From: Spyradosoma sp004558035
GTDB taxonomy: Bacteria > Verrucomicrobiota > Verrucomicrobiia > Opitutales > UBA953
Assembly (NCBI RefSeq): GCF_050314555.1
Contig: NZ_JBNPNH010000003.1
Span: forward strand, 186,001 to 250,000
Direction of reading: 5' to 3'
DNA: 64,000 nt
Positions 42,031 through 52,434 of this stretch are shown here, in pieces (positions within the stretch are counted from its first letter, which is position 1; every line of letters begins with the position of its first letter). Under the pieces are notes generated by a model. That model saw only the letters and a program-made list of their open reading frames with translations, had not been told where the DNA came from and made no database searches. The translations under genes were made by a program, and so were the position numbers.

Positions 42031-42522
42031 TTATTCGGCGGCGGCGGGAGCGGGAGCCGCTTCCGCGGGAGCTTCCTCGGCGGGCTTTTCGGCCTTCTTG
42101 GCGGGCGCCTTCTTGGGAGCCTTCTTGTGGCCTTCGTCGTCCGCGGCGATGAGCTCGATGAGAGCCATCGGGGTGGCGTCGCCGACGCGCGGAATCGCGA
42201 GCTTGTAGATGCGGGTGTAGCCGCCGTTGCGGTTCAGGAATTCCTGCGCGCGCTTATTGAAAAGCACGGCGACGGGTTCTTCCTGGCGCACCTTCGCGAG
42301 CGCGAGACGGTAGTAGTGAAGCTTCTTCACCTTGTCGTCGGTTTGGGCAGCCTTCTTCGCAAGCGTGACAATCTTTTCCGCGAACGGGCGGAGAGCCTTT
42401 GCCTTGGCGAGCGTCGTTTGGATGCGGTTGTGGAGGAAAAGCGCTCCCGCCAGAGACGCCATGAGGGCCTGACGGTGTTCTTTTTTAACGCCGAGTTGAT
42501 AACGGTGTTTGCAGTGACGCAT
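42031..42522 (-). CDS. rplQ: 50S ribosomal protein L17
   Basis: A 163-residue L17. The conserved core MRHCKHRYQLGVKKEHRQAL to about residue 120 is followed by an unusual Lys/Ala/Pro/Glu-rich tail of about 40 residues. It is the last gene of the ribosomal block, 35 bases after rpoA, with no clear Shine-Dalgarno sequence. Confidence 0.97.
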   Translation of the reverse strand: MRHCKHRYQLGVKKEHRQALMASLAGALFLHNRIQTTLAKAKALRPFAEKIVTLAKKAAQTDDKVKKLHYYRLALAKVRQEEPVAVLFNKRAQEFLNRNGGYTRIYKLAIPRVGDATPMALIELIAADDEGHKKAPKKAPAKKAEKPAEEAPAEAAPAPAAAE

Positions 42523-42557
42523 GATGTTTTAAATTTCCGATTTTGTTGGTTGGTGGA

Positions 42558-43694
42558 TTACTCTTCGCCTTCGTCGCCGTCCACGGTGGGGCCGGCGTCC
42601 TCGGTCGCGTACTCTTCTCCGGCTTCTTCTTCGTCGTCGGAGATTTCGGGCAGCGCGCCGGAAGCGCGCATGTCCGCGAGCGCCTTGTGATGCGCGGCGA
42701 TGATGTCGCGGTCGATGAGGCGTTCGTCGAGCTTCATGCCGAGCGAAAGACCGAGCTGTTCGAGCTTGGCTTTGATTTCGTTGAGCGATTTCTTGCCGAA
42801 GTTGCGGTATTTGAGCATTTCCGCTTCCGACTTGAGCGCGAGCTCGCCGACGGTCGTGATGTTCGCGTTGTTGAGGCAGTTGGCGGCACGAACCGAGAGT
42901 TCGATTTCATTGACGCTCATGTTGAGAAGCTTGCGGAGGCGGTTCTGCTCTTCGCTGACTTCCTTGCCTTCGGTCGCGAACTCGATCTTTTCGTCGGAGA
43001 CGGAGTCGAAGACGTCGAGGTGGTGGCGGAGAATCGCCGCCGCGTCCTTGAGGGCTTCGTCCGGAGTCGTGCGGCCGTCCGTCCAGATTTCGAGCACGAG
43101 CTTGTCGTAATCGGTCATCTGGCCGACGCGCGTGCTCTCGACGCTGTAGCGGACGAGGCGAACCGGGCTGAAGAGCGAGTCGATAGCGATGACGCCGATC
43201 GGCTGGTCCGGAGTCTTGTTGCCTTCCGCCGGGCACCAGGAGCGGCCGACGCGGATGGTGAGCTCCATGCGCAGACGGCGTTTCTTGTTGATCGTGCAGA
43301 TGACCTGTTCCGGGTTCACGACTTCGAGGTCGGAAACGAGCTGAATGTCTTTCGCGGTGACGACGCCCTCGCGGTCAACGTCGATGAGAACGTTGAACAC
43401 GTCGTTTTTGTGGGCGCGGATGATGACCTTCTTGAGATTGAGGACGACATCCGTGACGTCTTCGACGACGTCGTCGATGGACTGGAATTCATGATCCACG
43501 CCGTCGATTTTGACGGAGCAGATCGCGGCGCCTTCGATGGAGCTGAGGAGGACGCGGCGAAGGGCGTTGCCCATCGTCTGTCCGTAGCCGGTTTCGAACG
43601 GTTCCGCAATGAATTTCGCGTAAGTATCAGTCGATACCGTTTCATCTTTTTTGAGATGTTTCGGCAGTTCAAATTTCCCAAGACGTTTCGGCAT
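42558..43694 (-). CDS. rpoA: RNA polymerase alpha subunit
   Basis: A 378-residue alpha subunit. The N-terminal dimerisation domain includes FIAEPFETGYGQTMGNALRRVLLSSIEG. The C-terminal domain (about 270-335) includes ELSVRAANCLNNANITTVGELALKSEAEMLKYRNFGKKSLNEI, which contacts UP elements and activators. An acidic tail of about 40 residues extends beyond the usual end. AGGAGA lies 8 bases before the ATG. Confidence 0.98.
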   Translation of the reverse strand: MPKRLGKFELPKHLKKDETVSTDTYAKFIAEPFETGYGQTMGNALRRVLLSSIEGAAICSVKIDGVDHEFQSIDDVVEDVTDVVLNLKKVIIRAHKNDVFNVLIDVDREGVVTAKDIQLVSDLEVVNPEQVICTINKKRRLRMELTIRVGRSWCPAEGNKTPDQPIGVIAIDSLFSPVRLVRYSVESTRVGQMTDYDKLVLEIWTDGRTTPDEALKDAAAILRHHLDVFDSVSDEKIEFATEGKEVSEEQNRLRKLLNMSVNEIELSVRAANCLNNANITTVGELALKSEAEMLKYRNFGKKSLNEIKAKLEQLGLSLGMKLDERLIDRDIIAAHHKALADMRASGALPEISDDEEEAGEEYATEDAGPTVDGDEGEE

Positions 43695-43720
43695 ATTCGG
43701 TATCTCCTAATTTTGACGGA

Positions 43721-44329
43721 TTAACGGCTGTAGAATTCAACGATGAGCTGAACGTTGATGTCCTGCGCCATTTCCTCGCGGGTGGGCTTGCGGTCGACCG
43801 TGCCCTCGAGCGTTCCCGCCGTGAGGGTAAGCCAAGCCGGGACCGGACGCGTCTGGTTTTCTTCGACGCCGCGGGTCGCGAGCTGTTTGGAGGAAGTGCG
43901 GTTGCGGACTTCAATCTTGTCGCCGACGCTGCAGCAGAAGCTGGGAATGTCGACCTTGTGTCCGTTGACGCAGATGTGGCCGTGGCCGACGAGCTGGCGG
44001 GCGGCGCGGCGCGTGTTCGCGAAGCCCAGCAGGTAAACGACGCTGTCGAGGCGCATTTCGAGGAGCGTGAGGAAGTTTTCGCCGACGACGCCGCCCATGC
44101 GCTTCGCGCGGGCGTAGGTGAGGCGGAACTGTTTTTCGCCGAGGCCGTACATGAAGCGGAGCTTCTGCTTTTCGTTCAGGCCGACGGAGTATTCCGAAGC
44201 CTTGCGACGGAGCGTCGGGCCGTGAACTCCCGGAGGATACGGCTTGCGTTCCTCAGCCTTGCAGGTCGGAAGAATGTTCTGACCGAAGCGGCGATTTAAC
44301 TTGCTGGTGGGTCCTGTGTATCGTGACAT
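43721..44329 (-). CDS. rpsD: 30S ribosomal protein S4
   Basis: A 202-residue S4 with the S4 RNA-binding domain (about 90-150, MRLDSVVYLLGFANTRRAARQLVGHGHICVNGHKV). S4 nucleates 16S assembly. The usual Zn knuckle at the N-terminus is absent. It follows rpsK after an unusually long 129-base gap, in which no gene is visible. Confidence 0.98.
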   Translation of the reverse strand: MSRYTGPTSKLNRRFGQNILPTCKAEERKPYPPGVHGPTLRRKASEYSVGLNEKQKLRFMYGLGEKQFRLTYARAKRMGGVVGENFLTLLEMRLDSVVYLLGFANTRRAARQLVGHGHICVNGHKVDIPSFCCSVGDKIEVRNRTSSKQLATRGVEENQTRPVPAWLTLTAGTLEGTVDRKPTREEMAQDINVQLIVEFYSR

Positions 44330-44458
44330 TTTAATCTATGGTTTGGCGGCTTAGTCTGCTGCCCGGGTTGCCATTGCCGGACAGGAAAAAAGATGTTGAA
44401 AAACGGCCGGCGGCGCCGAAGCGAATCGACGACCGACGACCGAAAACGGAAACGCCGA

Positions 44459-44941
44459 TCAGACGCGACGGCGCTTGGGCGGGCGGCATCCGTTGTGCGG
44501 AACCGGCGTCACGTCCGTGATGGAGAGCACGTTCAGGCCGAGCGACTGGAGCGCGCGGACGGCGGAGTCGCGACCCATTCCCGGACCGCGAACCTTGACG
44601 ATGACGTCCTTGAGGCCGTGCGACATGGCGACGCGGGCGGCGTCCTGGCAGACGACCTGCGCGGCGAACGCCGTGGATTTGCGGGAACCGCGGAAGTTGC
44701 ACTGACCGGACGAAGAGCGGGAGATGACGTTCCCGTTCGTGTCGCAGAACGTGATCTTGGTGTTGTTGAAGGTCGCGAGAACGTTGCAGACGCCCGTCGT
44801 GATGTTCTTCGAGCCCTTGGCGCGGCGAACCTTGATTTCCTCCAAGCCTTCGGCGAGGAGATCCTTGGCCGTGATTTCCTTCTTTTCGGGCTTTTCGGGC
44901 GTTGCGGGAGCGGCTTCTTTCTTGATTTCTTCTTGACTCAT
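44459..44941 (-). CDS. rpsK: 30S ribosomal protein S11
   Basis: A 160-residue S11. The first 30 or so residues are an extra Glu/Lys/Pro-rich extension (SQEEIKKEAAPATPEKPEKK), then the normal core KNITTGVCNVLATFNNTKITFCDTNGN to GCRPPKRRRV. It follows rpsM by 21 bases. Confidence 0.97.
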   Translation of the reverse strand: MSQEEIKKEAAPATPEKPEKKEITAKDLLAEGLEEIKVRRAKGSKNITTGVCNVLATFNNTKITFCDTNGNVISRSSSGQCNFRGSRKSTAFAAQVVCQDAARVAMSHGLKDVIVKVRGPGMGRDSAVRALQSLGLNVLSITDVTPVPHNGCRPPKRRRV

Positions 44942-44962
44942 TGAAAGGAACTTTCTCGTGGA

Positions 44963-45334
44963 TTATTTGGAAACGACGCCGACCGTCTTGCGCGCGCCCT
45001 TGCGGGTGCGGGCGTTCGTCTTCGTGCGCTGACCGCGCACGGGAAGACCGCGGAAGTGGCGCAGACCGCGATAGGATTTGATGGACTGCAAGCGCTTGAC
45101 GTTCCCGCTGATTTCGCGGCGAAGGTCGCCTTCGCATTTGTAGCCTCGTTCAACAATATAGTTGACGATTTTGTTGAGCTGTTCTTCCGTGAGCTTGTCG
45201 GAGCGGAGCGCGGGATCGATGCCGAGCGCGTTCACGATTTCCGTGGCGCGGGTCGGCCCGATGCCGTAGATATAGCGCAACGCGAATTCGACGCGTTTGT
45301 TGTTCGGAATGTCTACACCAAGTAAGCGTGGCAT
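44963..45334 (-). CDS. rpsM: 30S ribosomal protein S13
   Basis: A 123-residue S13 of the 30S head (MPRLLGVDIPNNKRVEFALRYIYGIG... RGLPVRGQRTKTNARTRKG). The 94 bases before it, where rpmJ (L36) and infA often lie, contain no open frame for either. Confidence 0.98.
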   Translation of the reverse strand: MPRLLGVDIPNNKRVEFALRYIYGIGPTRATEIVNALGIDPALRSDKLTEEQLNKIVNYIVERGYKCEGDLRREISGNVKRLQSIKSYRGLRHFRGLPVRGQRTKTNARTRKGARKTVGVVSK

Positions 45335-45428
45335 GTTCTGTTATGTATTATCGTTTGTTTGGAAAGGGAAAAGTTTGTAAGGATGTCAAAACTTCTCGCG
45401 TTTGAAAAGAAAATTTTTCGGAAAGTGC

Positions 45429-46193
45429 TCAGAGCTTCGTGAGAATCTCCGGCTCGTCCTCCGTGATGAGAATCGTATGCTCGTAGTGAGCGGCGGGCTT
45501 GCCGTCGCGGGTGACCACCGTCCAGCCGTCGTCGGCGACGTCCACGTAGCGGGACCCCATGCAGATCATGGGCTCGATCGCGAGCGTCATGCCGGGGCGG
45601 AGTTTTTCGCCCTTGTGCGGCTTGCCGTAATTCGGGACCTGCGGCTCCTCGTGCATGGAGCGACCGACGCCGTGTCCCGTGTATTCGTGCACGATGCCGT
45701 AGCCGTGCGGGCGGACGAACTGCTCGATCGCGTGCGAGATGTCGCCGACGCGGTTGCCGCGGTGCGCGGCGGCGATGCCGGCGTAAAGCGCGCCCTCGGT
45801 GACCTCGCAGAGCCTGCGGACCGGTTCCGCTACGGGTTCGACGAAGACCGTGCGCGTGTTGTCGCCGACGAAGCCCTTGTAGCGCGTGACCACGTCGAGC
45901 GAAACAATGTCGCCGGGACGAATCGTGCGCCGCATGGTGCCGATTCCGTGGATGACCTCCTCGTTGACGGAGACGCAGATGTAGCCCGGGAACGGAACGC
46001 CTCCGCAGGTGTAGTTGTAGCTGGTGCTTTCGGCGCCGAGCTCTTCCATCACCTTGTGGGCGAAGCGGTCGATTTCGTAAGTCGTCACTCCGGCTTCCAC
46101 GAAACGGGCCGTGCGGTCCAGCACCTGCGCGGCGACTTTGCAGGCCTCGCGCATCGGACCGAGCTCTTCTCGGGAAAGCGGAACGATTTTCAT
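45429..46193 (-). CDS. map: methionine aminopeptidase type I
   Basis: Map removes the initiator Met. The 254-residue protein has CVSVNEEVIHGIG, the metal ligands in IVSLDVVTRYKGFVGDNTRTVFV (two Asp), EYTGHGVGRSMHEEP (His) and MTLAIEPM (Glu), and the last Glu in HTILITEDEPEIL. There is no N-terminal zinc-finger extension. It is placed 20 bases after secY; adk, which often intervenes, is absent. Confidence 0.97.
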   Translation of the reverse strand: MKIVPLSREELGPMREACKVAAQVLDRTARFVEAGVTTYEIDRFAHKVMEELGAESTSYNYTCGGVPFPGYICVSVNEEVIHGIGTMRRTIRPGDIVSLDVVTRYKGFVGDNTRTVFVEPVAEPVRRLCEVTEGALYAGIAAAHRGNRVGDISHAIEQFVRPHGYGIVHEYTGHGVGRSMHEEPQVPNYGKPHKGEKLRPGMTLAIEPMICMGSRYVDVADDGWTVVTRDGKPAAHYEHTILITEDEPEILTKL

Positions 46194-46213
46194 TTTGGGA
46201 AAGAACTGAAATC

Positions 46214-47764
<1,551 letters not shown>

Positions 47765-47794
47765 TCGCGGGCTTTGGCTTTAAGTGCCGCCGAA

Positions 47795-48259
47795 TCACTC
47801 GGCGGCTTCTTCGATCGTGCAGGAAAGCACTTCGACCTTGCCGCCGGCGGCTTCGATTTTCGCCTTGGCGGAGTCGGAGAACTTCTGAGCGGAAACCGTG
47901 ACCGGCTTCGAGATTTCGCCCATGCCGAGCACCTTGATGAAGAGCTCGTTGGCGCGGACGAGACCGGCGCGGACCATCGCGTCGCGGTCGATCACGTCGC
48001 CTTCGAGCTTCGCGAGCTGCCCGACGTTGACGACCGCGAATTCGACGCGGTTGACGTTGCGGAAGCCGCGATGCGGGAGCTTGCGGTAGAGCGGCATCTG
48101 GCCGCCTTCGAAGCCCGGACGGACGCCGCCGCCGGAACGGGCCTTCATGCCCTTGTGTCCGCGGCCGGACGTCTTGCCGTGTCCGCTGCCGATGCCGCAG
48201 CCGAGACGTTTGTGACGGTGCGTCGAGCCTTCGATTTTAGGAAGAGTGTGAAGTTTCAT
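47795..48259 (-). CDS. rplO: 50S ribosomal protein L15
   Basis: A 154-residue L15 with the Gly-rich N-terminus RLGCGIGSGHGKTSGRGHKG and PGFEGGQMPLYRKLPHRGF. It follows rpsE directly (31 bases); rpmD (L30), which lies here in most bacteria, is missing. Confidence 0.98.
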   Translation of the reverse strand: MKLHTLPKIEGSTHRHKRLGCGIGSGHGKTSGRGHKGMKARSGGGVRPGFEGGQMPLYRKLPHRGFRNVNRVEFAVVNVGQLAKLEGDVIDRDAMVRAGLVRANELFIKVLGMGEISKPVTVSAQKFSDSAKAKIEAAGGKVEVLSCTIEEAAE

Positions 48260-48290
48260 TTTCTATGAACCCTGCTGAATGTTGTTTCGC

Positions 48291-48905
48291 TTACGAACGG
48301 GCGACGCGGATCTGCTCGAGCGTGCGCAGCTTGCACAGACCGTCGAGCGTGGCCTTGACGAGAGCGCCCGGATTGTTGGAGCCGAGGGACTTCGAAAGCA
48401 CGTCCTTCACGCCCGCGACTTCGAGCACCGCGCGGACGCCGCCGCCGGCGATGACGCCGGTACCGGGAGCCGCCGGACGCAGCAGCACTTCGCCGCCGTC
48501 GTGCGAACCGAGCACTTCGTGCGGAATCGTGTTGTTGCGGAGCTGAACGGGAACGAGATTCTTGTGCGCGCGTTCCGTGCCTTTGCGGATCGCGTCCGGA
48601 ACTTCCTTCGCCTTGCCGTAGCCGATGCCCACGTTGCCCTTGCCGTCGCCGGAAACGACCAGCGCCGCGAAGCTGAAACGACGACCGCCCTTGACGACCT
48701 TCGCGCAACGATTGATGTGCACCACCTTGTCCATGTATTCGGACGCTTCCGCCTCTTGGCGCGGAGCGCGACGATCGGAGCGGCGGCCGCCCTGGCGACC
48801 GTTCCCGCGACCGCGGGGAGCTTCCCGGACGGGAGCGGCGGCTTCCGTCGCCGGCGTTTCGACCGGAGCGGCAGCGTTTTCAGGAGCAGAAATTTCTTGC
48901 GACAT
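48291..48905 (-). CDS. rpsE: 30S ribosomal protein S5
   Basis: A 204-residue S5. A 45-residue extension rich in Ala, Pro and then Arg/Gly (RGRGNGRQGGRRSDRRAPRQ) precedes the core DKVVHINRCAKVVKGGRRFSF... GVIAGGGVRAVLEVAG. The basic part could contact rRNA. It follows rplR after 9 bases. Confidence 0.98.
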   Translation of the reverse strand: MSQEISAPENAAAPVETPATEAAAPVREAPRGRGNGRQGGRRSDRRAPRQEAEASEYMDKVVHINRCAKVVKGGRRFSFAALVVSGDGKGNVGIGYGKAKEVPDAIRKGTERAHKNLVPVQLRNNTIPHEVLGSHDGGEVLLRPAAPGTGVIAGGGVRAVLEVAGVKDVLSKSLGSNNPGALVKATLDGLCKLRTLEQIRVARS

Positions 48906-48914
48906 GGTGTTTCC

Positions 48915-49280
48915 TTAGAATTGAAGTCCAGCTTCGCGGAGCGCTTCCGCGAACGCCTTGACGGTTCCGTGATAACGGCGACCCGCGCGGTCGAAGACGA
49001 TCGCGCTGATGCCGGCGGCTTTCGCCTTTTCGCCGAAAATCCTGCCGAATTCCTTCGCGCCGGCGACGTTCGGAAGAATTTTCTGCGCGCGCAGATCCTT
49101 CTGCGTCGTCGAACCGCCGAGAAGCGTACGCCCCTCGCCGTCGACGATGACCTGAGCGTGAATGTGAAGATTCGTGAATTTCACAACCAGGCGCGGACGT
49201 TCCGCCGTGCCCACCACCGTCTTGCGGATGCGATAGCGACGGCGTTGCAAAAGTTTGATTTTTCTGTCGTTCTTTTTCAT
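48915..49280 (-). CDS. rplR: 50S ribosomal protein L18
   Basis: A 121-residue L18 of the 5S rRNA complex (KLLQRRRYRIRKTVVGTAERPRLVVKFTNLHIHAQV... FDRAGRRYHGTVKAFAEALREAGLQF). Position and length are as in the standard spc operon. Confidence 0.98.
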   Translation of the reverse strand: MKKNDRKIKLLQRRRYRIRKTVVGTAERPRLVVKFTNLHIHAQVIVDGEGRTLLGGSTTQKDLRAQKILPNVAGAKEFGRIFGEKAKAAGISAIVFDRAGRRYHGTVKAFAEALREAGLQF

Positions 49281-49300
49281 TTTTCAGAAAACGTTAGGAA

Positions 49301-49837
49301 TTATGCGGTCTTCTTGCCTTCCTTGCGGAGGACGAATTCGCCCACGATGCGGACGCCCTTGCCCTTGTACGGTTCGACCGGCTTGAACGCCTTGATGTCC
49401 GCGGCGACCTGCCCGACGAGACGCTTGTCCGGACCGGAAACGTCGATCTTGACGCCGTCCGTGATGACGATCTTGATACCGGCGGGAACGTCGTAGACGA
49501 TCGGGTGCGACTGACCGAGGGAAAGGTCCAGCTTGCTTCCGCTGAGGGCGGCCTTGAAGCCGACGCCCTGGATTTCGAGCTGCTTCGAATAACCTTCGGT
49601 GACGCCCTTGACCATGTTGTTGATGATGGCGCGCGCGGTGCCGTGCATCGCTCCCGCGAAACGGGTTTCGTTCAGGGGCGCGACGTGGACGAGACCGCCG
49701 TCGACCTTGATTTCGACGCAGTCCGCGAAGTTCTGGGAAAGCTTGCCCTTCGGACCTTCGACGCTGACGGTGTTGCCGTCGACGGCGACTTTGACTCCGG
49801 CGGGAATGTGAACGGCGATTTTACCGATTCGACTCAT
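49301..49837 (-). CDS. rplF: 50S ribosomal protein L6
   Basis: A 178-residue L6 (MSRIGKIAVHIPAGVKVAVDGNTVSVEGPKGKL; C-terminal KPVEPYKGKGVRIVGEFVLRKEGKKTA). An AAGGAGA Shine-Dalgarno sequence lies 9 bases before the ATG. Confidence 0.98.
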   Translation of the reverse strand: MSRIGKIAVHIPAGVKVAVDGNTVSVEGPKGKLSQNFADCVEIKVDGGLVHVAPLNETRFAGAMHGTARAIINNMVKGVTEGYSKQLEIQGVGFKAALSGSKLDLSLGQSHPIVYDVPAGIKIVITDGVKIDVSGPDKRLVGQVAADIKAFKPVEPYKGKGVRIVGEFVLRKEGKKTA

Positions 49838-49862
49838 TGTAGTGTCTCCTTGTATTCAATGA

Positions 49863-50258
49863 TTACCAGACCTGAGCGAGGATTTCACCGCCGACCTTCT
49901 GCTGGCGCGCTTCCGCGTCGCTGAGAATGCCCTTGGAGGTCGTGAGGACGGAAATCCCCATGCCGCCGATGACTTTCGGGATATCGCCGTAGCCGGTGTA
50001 GATGCGGCGGCCCGGCTTGGAAATGCGGTTGATTTCCGTGATGACCGGCTTCTTGCCGTTGTACTTCAGCGTGATTTCGAGAACGGGAAGCTTGTTCTTC
50101 TCCGTCTTCGCGAAATCCGCGATGTAGCCCGATTCCTTGAGGATGCGGGCGACGCCTTCGCGGACCGAGGACCACTGGGCGGAAACGCTTTTCAGACCTG
50201 CGCGGCTTCCGTTACGGATGATCGTAAGAAAGTCGCCTAAGGTATCATGAGTAGCCAT
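49863..50258 (-). CDS. rpsH: 30S ribosomal protein S8
   Basis: A 131-residue S8 (THDTLGDFLTIIRNGSRAGLKSV... GGMGISVLTTSKGILSDAEARQQKVGGEILAQVW), which in many bacteria represses the spc operon by binding its mRNA. Normal length and position. Confidence 0.98.
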   Translation of the reverse strand: MATHDTLGDFLTIIRNGSRAGLKSVSAQWSSVREGVARILKESGYIADFAKTEKNKLPVLEITLKYNGKKPVITEINRISKPGRRIYTGYGDIPKVIGGMGISVLTTSKGILSDAEARQQKVGGEILAQVW

Positions 50259-50291
50259 ATTAAATTTTTCCTGTGTTTGCGGTTAATGGAA

Positions 50292-50597
50292 TTACCAAGA
50301 AGCCTTCGTGATGCCCGGAATCTTTCCGTTCGAGGCGAGCTCGCGGAAGGTGATGCGGGAAAGACCGAATTTTCCGATGTAGGCGCGCGGGCGCCCCGTG
50401 ATGCTGCAGCGGTTGCGGAGGCGGATCTTGCTCGAGTTGCGGGGAAGCTTGTCCAGCGCGACCTGCGCCTTGTAGAATTCCTCGTCGCTCGTTTCCGGAT
50501 TCGCGATGATCGCTTTCAGCGAAGCGCGCTTTTCCGCATATTTCGCGACGAGGCGCGCACGCTTCAGATTCTTTTCGATGGAAGATTTTTTTGCCAT
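50292..50597 (-). CDS. rpsN: 30S ribosomal protein S14, zinc-independent type
   Basis: A 101-residue S14 of the long form without the CXXC zinc motifs (MAKKSSIEKNLKRARLVAKYAEKR... RNRCSITGRPRAYIGKFGLSRITFRELA). Located between rplE and rpsH as usual. Confidence 0.98.
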   Translation of the reverse strand: MAKKSSIEKNLKRARLVAKYAEKRASLKAIIANPETSDEEFYKAQVALDKLPRNSSKIRLRNRCSITGRPRAYIGKFGLSRITFRELASNGKIPGITKASW

Positions 50598-50615
50598 TGT
50601 TCAGAGTTCCCCGTT

Positions 50616-51185
50616 TTAGTTGTTGGCCGCGACCTGTCGGGCGGACTTGCGGAACGGCATGCCGAGAAGGCGGAGAAGCTCGCGCCCTTCATTGTCCGTC
50701 TTCGCCGTCGTGACGATCGAGATGTCCATGCCGATGTTCGCGCGCTGCGAACCGTCGCCCTGCGTTTCCGGGAAGATCGTGTGGTCGGCGATGCCGAGGG
50801 AGTAGTTCCCGCGGCCGTCGAAACGATTGGAGACGCCGCGGAAGTCGCGGATCATCGGAAGCGCGATGTAGATGAGGCGCGCCAGGAATTCGTACATGGC
50901 GTCGCCGCGCAGCGTCACCATGCAGCCGAGCGGCATGCCTTCGCGGACGCGGAAGTTCGAAACGCTCTTGCGGGCGTGCGTCACGACGGGTTTCTGACCG
51001 GCGATCTTGGAGATTTCCTTGAGGATTTCCGCCTGCGCGTTCTTGTCCGTGTCGGACGAATACGCCGAGTTGATGACGACCTTCGTGATCGCGGGAACCT
51101 GATGCGGATTGTCGATCTTGAGCGTCTTCTTCAGCTCGGGAACGACTTGCTCCATGTAAATTTTCTTCAGAACAGGTGTATGCAT
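50616..51185 (-). CDS. rplE: 50S ribosomal protein L5
   Basis: A 189-residue L5 that binds 5S rRNA (PVVTHARKSVSNFRVREGMPLGCMVTLRG; GRGNYSLGIADHTIFPE). Normal length; 18-base gaps on either side. Confidence 0.98.
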   Translation of the reverse strand: MHTPVLKKIYMEQVVPELKKTLKIDNPHQVPAITKVVINSAYSSDTDKNAQAEILKEISKIAGQKPVVTHARKSVSNFRVREGMPLGCMVTLRGDAMYEFLARLIYIALPMIRDFRGVSNRFDGRGNYSLGIADHTIFPETQGDGSQRANIGMDISIVTTAKTDNEGRELLRLLGMPFRKSARQVAANN

Positions 51186-51203
51186 TTTACGTGTCTTTCC
51201 TGA

Positions 51204-51464
51204 TTATTTCTTTGCCGCGCGCTTCGCGTCGAACTTCGAGGCGAGCATCACGTTCGAGACGTGAATCGGAGCTTCCTGGTCGACGATTCCGCCTTCGACG
51301 CCGGCGGCTTCGTTCGCCTTCGTGTGGCGCTTCACGATGTTGACGCCCTCGACGAGCACCGAATCCTTGGACGGGAAGACCGCGAGGAGCTTGCCGCGCT
51401 TGCCTTTTTCGGAACCGGAAATCACGACGACCTCGTCGTCCTTCTTGAGAATTTGTTTTGCCAT
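51204..51464 (-). CDS. rplX: 50S ribosomal protein L24
   Basis: An 86-residue L24 with the KOW motif at the start (KKDDEVVVISGSEKGKRGKLLAVFP) and VEGVNIVKRHTKANEAAGVEGGIVDQEAPIHVSNVML. It is about 15-20 residues shorter than usual at the C-terminus. Only one base separates it from rplN. Confidence 0.97.
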   Translation of the reverse strand: MAKQILKKDDEVVVISGSEKGKRGKLLAVFPSKDSVLVEGVNIVKRHTKANEAAGVEGGIVDQEAPIHVSNVMLASKFDAKRAAKK

Positions 51465-51465
51465 A

Positions 51466-51834
51466 TCAGAGCACCTCCGGTGCGAGAGAAACGATTTTCA
51501 TGAATTTCTGGCGAAGTTCGCGCGCGACGGGCCCGAAAATGCGGGTTCCGCGCGGATTGCCGTTGCCGTCGAGAATGACGACCGCGTTCGAGTCGAAGCG
51601 CAGGTAGCTGCCGTCCGCGCGACGAATCGGAGCCTTGGTGCGCACGACGACCGCCTTGACGACCTTGCCCTTCTTGACGGCGTCGGGAGCGCTGGGAATC
51701 GAATCCTTCACCGCGCAGACGATCACGTCTCCGACGGAGGCCGTGTCGGTGATCTGACCGAGGCGGCGGATCATTTCCACCTGGCGCGCGCCCGTGTTGT
51801 CGGCGACGTCCAAACGAGATTTGAGTTGTACCAT
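51466..51834 (-). CDS. rplN: 50S ribosomal protein L14
   Basis: A 122-residue L14 (MVQLKSRLDVADNTGARQVEMIRRLG... DGNGNPRGTRIFGPVARELRQKFMKIVSLAPEVL). Fully standard. Confidence 0.98.
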   Translation of the reverse strand: MVQLKSRLDVADNTGARQVEMIRRLGQITDTASVGDVIVCAVKDSIPSAPDAVKKGKVVKAVVVRTKAPIRRADGSYLRFDSNAVVILDGNGNPRGTRIFGPVARELRQKFMKIVSLAPEVL

Positions 51835-51858
51835 TGTGACAGTCTCTCCTGTTTTCTG

Positions 51859-52146
51859 TTAGACGGCGGCTTCGCCGACGATTTTCGCGGCCTGAACGAT
51901 GCCGACGACGCGGAAGCGTTTCAGCTTGCTGATCGGGCGCGTCTCCATGATTTCGACCTTGTCGCCGACGTTGCATTCATTCTTCTCGTCGTGAGCGTGA
52001 ATGACGGTCTTGCGCTTGATTTCCTTGCCGAAAATCGGGTGCGGTTTTTTGTAGAAATACGTGACCTTTACGCTCTTATCGCCGGTTTTGCTGGTAACAA
52101 CACCGATAAGAACTTTACGGGACGGACGTTTTTGTTCTTCAGACAT
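51859..52146 (-). CDS. rpsQ: 30S ribosomal protein S17
   Basis: A 95-residue S17 (SRKVLIGVVTSKTGDKSVKVTYFYKKPHPIFGKEI, then AHDEKNECNVGDKVEIMETRPISKLKRFRVV), an OB-fold 16S binder. Standard place after rpmC. Confidence 0.98.
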   Translation of the reverse strand: MSEEQKRPSRKVLIGVVTSKTGDKSVKVTYFYKKPHPIFGKEIKRKTVIHAHDEKNECNVGDKVEIMETRPISKLKRFRVVGIVQAAKIVGEAAV

Positions 52147-52164
52147 GGTTAAACGATTTGATGA

Positions 52165-52383
52165 TTAATTTTGCGCCGCCGACTTTTCGGCGAGAACGGT
52201 CTTGATGCGCGCGTTCTCGCGGCGAAGCGTGCGGATGCGGGCCGGATTCTGCACCTGACCGCTCTGCGAACGCAGACGCAGGTTCAGGAGTTCCTCGCGG
52301 TTGTCGCGGAGCTTTTTCGAGAGCTCCTCGGCGGAGTTCTCGCGGATTTTCGCGGCGGCTGTTTGTTTGGTTTGTGCGCTCAT
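52165..52383 (-). CDS. rpmC: 50S ribosomal protein L29
   Basis: A 72-residue L29 (AAAKIRENSAEELSKKLRDNREELLNLRLRSQSGQVQNPARIRTLRRENARIKTVL). The helical hairpin pattern is clear. 51 bases separate it from rplP. Confidence 0.97.
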   Translation of the reverse strand: MSAQTKQTAAAKIRENSAEELSKKLRDNREELLNLRLRSQSGQVQNPARIRTLRRENARIKTVLAEKSAAQN

Positions 52384-52434
52384 TTTCGTGAAAGGGCGAT
52401 AAAATAGTTTTCGGTCGCGGAATGCAATCTCAAA